DNA of 8,681 bases, taken from Pseudomonadota bacterium (lineage in GTDB: Bacteria > Pseudomonadota > Gammaproteobacteria > Pseudomonadales > Cellvibrionaceae). Under the pieces are notes generated by a model, which had not been told where the DNA came from, did no database searches, and was given only the letters and a program-made list of their open reading frames with translations. The stretch lies in NCBI GenBank assembly GCA_023416875.1, contig JAEZGT010000217.1, positions 1 to 8,681 on the forward strand, given 5' to 3'. Made by a program: the position numbers and the translations under genes. Shown piece after piece: positions 6,333 through 8,681 of this stretch; position 1 is the first letter of the stretch, and every line of letters begins with the position of its first letter.

Positions 6333-7175
6333 ATGACAAACTCTTCACATCAGGCGCTGACGCGCGCCCTATACAAAGTACTGAGGCCAATGGTGAGGCT
6401 TTTGCTGCGGCATGGAATGTCGTACCGGGCCTTTTCGGATGTCGCCCGGAACGTATTTGTGGATGTGGCGGAGCAGGAATTCGCGTTACCAGGGCGCAAG
6501 CCCAGTCATTCGCGTACGGCGGTACTGACGGGGATCAATCGCAAAGATATCGCGAAGCTGAAGGATAGGCCGCACCCATTATCAGACCAGAGCCTTGACG
6601 CCCCCAACCCCGCCGCCCGCGTCATCACCGCTTGGACCAACGATGCGCGCTTTCACGATGCTGCGGGCAATCCGAAACCGCTGTTGGTAGAGGAACAGCC
6701 CACACAAAGTGACAGTTTTACGGCTCTCGCCAAAGAATATTCCAGCGATGTTCCCGTGCGGGCACTGCTTGATGAGCTGGTGCGTATCAATGCTGTTGAG
6801 CGGGAGGGCGACTTGGTATGCCTGACTGTCAACGCCTACGTGCCCATCGCCGACATGCGCGAAAACCTGCGCATCTTCGGCACGGCGGCTGCGGATTTAT
6901 TGCGGACCATGGACCACAACATCGGCCGCGAAGCGCCAGGTCCATTTCTGCAGCGCACCGTGTCCTACAACCATATTTCTGCTGACGACCTCGACGTGAT
7001 CCGCCAGCGCTGCCGCGAACAAGGTGAAGCGCTGTTGCTGCAAATCAACGAATGGCTGAGTGAATTCGAACAAGAGAAATCGGAGCCAGCCGGTCAACAA
7101 ACTTTCCGAGTCGGTGTGGGTGTTTACTATCTTGAAGGCCCCAGTCCGGACGAAAACGGAGACAAGAAAATCTAA
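6333..7175 (+). CDS. DUF6502-like protein, putative HTH regulator
   Basis: The product is 280 aa from ATG 6333; an in-frame TTG at 6315 would add six residues (GNHRV type) without a better ribosome site, so ATG is preferred. There is no signal peptide or membrane segment, so it is cytoplasmic. The N-terminus is the most family-like part: ALTRALYKVLRPMVRLLLRHGMSYRAFSDVARNVFVDVA (starting at 8), then KPSHSRTAVLTGINRKDIAKLK (56-77). The latter reads like a helix-turn-helix with a SRxAxLTGxxRKxxxxL recognition region, as in the DUF6502 family. Residues 140-167 (VRALLDELVRINAVEREGDLVCLT) resemble a winged-helix hairpin. The C-terminal part is helical and charged. The stop overlaps the next start as TAATG, so the two proteins are very likely co-produced. 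Its position facing a divergent lipoprotein gene suggests control of that region, but DNA binding is inferred from sequence character. Confidence 0.82.
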   Translation: MTNSSHQALTRALYKVLRPMVRLLLRHGMSYRAFSDVARNVFVDVAEQEFALPGRKPSHSRTAVLTGINRKDIAKLKDRPHPLSDQSLDAPNPAARVITAWTNDARFHDAAGNPKPLLVEEQPTQSDSFTALAKEYSSDVPVRALLDELVRINAVEREGDLVCLTVNAYVPIADMRENLRIFGTAAADLLRTMDHNIGREAPGPFLQRTVSYNHISADDLDVIRQRCREQGEALLLQINEWLSEFEQEKSEPAGQQTFRVGVGVYYLEGPSPDENGDKKI

Positions 7176-8677
7176 TGAAAAACATTTCGCCCTATTTTCT
7201 TATTGGAGCGTTGTTGCTCAGCGGTTGTGAATCCAACACCAACAGCCAGGCTGGTATTGAAGGCACTGGTGATCGCGTTGAATTGGCATCGGCCTATGGC
7301 ACGGTTTCCGGGTTTGGCAGTGTGTATGTCAACGGTGTGCGCTTTGATACCACTTCTGCCGACGTGGAAATTGCCGGTGAACCGGCGGACGAAGCCGACC
7401 TCGCCGTGGGCATGGTGGTGGAGGTCGTTGGTGAGATAAATGGCAGCGACACAAACGGCAAGGGCAAAGCCGGCATTGCGCAGACCGTGCGTGCGGATCG
7501 TGTCCTGCGCGGCGTTATCGAATCCGTCGATGCGGTCGGCAGCGGTCGCAAAGCCTTGCGCATTCTCGGCCAGGCCGTTTACGTCAATGAGGAAGCGACT
7601 TTTGTCCACACCTCGTTCGACGAACTCGCGCCGGAACTCGGCGTTAACGTCAGCGGCTTTGTTACCGACAACGGTTTGATTACCGCGACTTATATCGCCA
7701 AGGCGGATATTGATATTTCCGTCGATGCGCTGGAGGTTGAGGGTTATATCAGCACCGTGGATGAGGCGATGGAATCCTTCACCTTAAAAGCGCTGACAGT
7801 GCGGATAACAGGTGCTGAATTTAGCGGCGGCACGGCATTGAATCTGGCCGCGGGCCAGCGGGTACGCGTGGTCGGCACTTTGGCGGAAGATGCCAAAACC
7901 CTGAATGCCACACGCATCGAATTTAGCAGCAAGACCATCGAGAATGGCCGCGCTGCGAGCCTGGAAGGTGTGGTACGTAATTTAATCGCCGGCGAACGTT
8001 TTACCCTCCAGGGTGTAACGGTTGATATGCGCAATGCGCGCATCGAAAAAGGCGCCAGCAGCGATGTCACCACAGGCGTTCAAGTGGTGGTATTTGGACC
8101 GCTGCTCGACGGCGTTTTGCAGGCCGAGCGCATTCGCATCAAGCCGCTCAACACCCAGCGTTTCAGGGGGACTGTGGCGGAGATCAATTCGGCAAATAAA
8201 ACCTTCGTATTGGGCGAGACCGTATTTCAAGTCACCACGTTCACCCAGTTCCGCGACGAATCCCGCTCCATGGAGCGCTACTTCAATTTTGATAGTTTGC
8301 GCAGTGGCGAGGAGCTGGAAATATTTGCGGTCAATACCGTGGAAGGCTGGGAAGTTACACGGATTACCCGCAAAGATGCGGACGCGGGTCCACCCAATAC
8401 TTTGCGTGGTACCGTCAGTAATGTGAGTGATGACCGCAGTTTTTACATCGGCACTCTATTTGTCGATGCCTCCGAGGTGTCAGCACATGAATGGGCGGCG
8501 GTGCGCAATCGCGCGGATGATGAGTTTGAAGTCGATGTGGAAGGGTCTTACATTGACGACAATAACTTCCAAGCGACCCATGTTCATATCCGTCCGAAGC
8601 CGCCTTGCGATCCCCATGTGATGTTCGAGTGCGCTGGCCCAAAACCGGCGCCAGTGCCGCACTCGCATCCTCGCTAA
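7175..8677 (+). CDS. Six-repeat DUF5666-like lipoprotein
   Basis: The product is 500 aa. Residues 1-18 are a lipoprotein signal (LSGC, Cys18, then Glu, not Asp, so outer membrane is likely). The mature protein consists of six diverged repeats of about 65-75 residues: roughly 39-110, 111-186, 187-251, 261-325, 329-400 and 409-474. Each begins with a (L/V/F)xGxV strand (GTVSGFGSV, LRGVIESVD, VEGYISTVD, LEGVVRNL, FRGTVAEIN, LRGTVSNVS) and most contain a GxxVxVxG-like strand (GMVVEVVG, GQRVRVVG, GVQVVVFG). This is the pattern of DUF5666, small beta-barrel-like modules. The tail 475-500 is Pro/His-rich with Cys 478 and 486 (possible disulfide). ATG 7175 shares its A with the upstream stop (TAATG); GGAG at 7158-7161 is 13 bases away, so translation probably depends on coupling. 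No function is known to me; repeated barrels on an outer-membrane anchor suggest a binding scaffold. No terminator can be seen because the window ends four bases later. Confidence 0.87.
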   Translation: MKNISPYFLIGALLLSGCESNTNSQAGIEGTGDRVELASAYGTVSGFGSVYVNGVRFDTTSADVEIAGEPADEADLAVGMVVEVVGEINGSDTNGKGKAGIAQTVRADRVLRGVIESVDAVGSGRKALRILGQAVYVNEEATFVHTSFDELAPELGVNVSGFVTDNGLITATYIAKADIDISVDALEVEGYISTVDEAMESFTLKALTVRITGAEFSGGTALNLAAGQRVRVVGTLAEDAKTLNATRIEFSSKTIENGRAASLEGVVRNLIAGERFTLQGVTVDMRNARIEKGASSDVTTGVQVVVFGPLLDGVLQAERIRIKPLNTQRFRGTVAEINSANKTFVLGETVFQVTTFTQFRDESRSMERYFNFDSLRSGEELEIFAVNTVEGWEVTRITRKDADAGPPNTLRGTVSNVSDDRSFYIGTLFVDASEVSAHEWAAVRNRADDEFEVDVEGSYIDDNNFQATHVHIRPKPPCDPHVMFECAGPKPAPVPHSHPR

Positions 8678-8681
8678 GATT

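Noticed and set aside
7172..7609. 145-aa - strand open frame opposite the DUF5666-like gene
   Set aside because: It is antisense to a gene with signal peptide, coupling and repeated family motifs; no ribosome site or domain is visible.

Overview
The window looks like chromosomal DNA of a Gram-negative gammaproteobacterium, most likely of the Cellvibrionaceae (Cellvibrio, Saccharophagus or Teredinibacter relatives). The main clue is a lipoprotein with a 91-residue, almost pure serine linker, a habit well known in that group. Moderate G+C, four lipobox lipoproteins and a Bcr/CflA-type efflux pump also fit. The genus is inferred from style, not from a marker gene.

Layout, left to right. Positions 1-102 hold the last 33 codons of an unidentified gene on the + strand. 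A small DUF2799-like lipoprotein follows (135-578, +). A 275-bp gap with two hairpins leads to a large serine-linker lipoprotein (854-3112, +). That gene converges on an MFS drug-efflux gene (3173-4432, -), and the pair share a perfect 15-bp-arm bidirectional terminator. The interval 4433-4792 has no convincing gene and carries the terminator of the next - strand gene. That gene encodes a DUF4382-like lipoprotein with a His-rich region and a C-terminal (EETPV)n repeat (4793-6082, -). A 250-bp divergent intergenic region separates it from a two-gene + strand operon: a DUF6502-like putative HTH protein (6333-7175), overlapping by one base (TAATG) a six-repeat DUF5666-like lipoprotein (7175-8677).

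How the genes may work together. The most system-like part is the right half: a divergent locus in which a cytoplasmic, probably DNA-binding DUF6502 protein is translationally coupled to one envelope lipoprotein and faces another across a shared control region. Both lipoproteins are His-rich outside or near the end of their folded parts and end in low-complexity tails. No biochemical function is established for these families as far as I know. A regulator plus two exported, possibly metal- or ligand-binding lipoproteins is a hypothesis from gene order and composition. I saw no tRNA, rRNA, CRISPR array, transposase or integrase.
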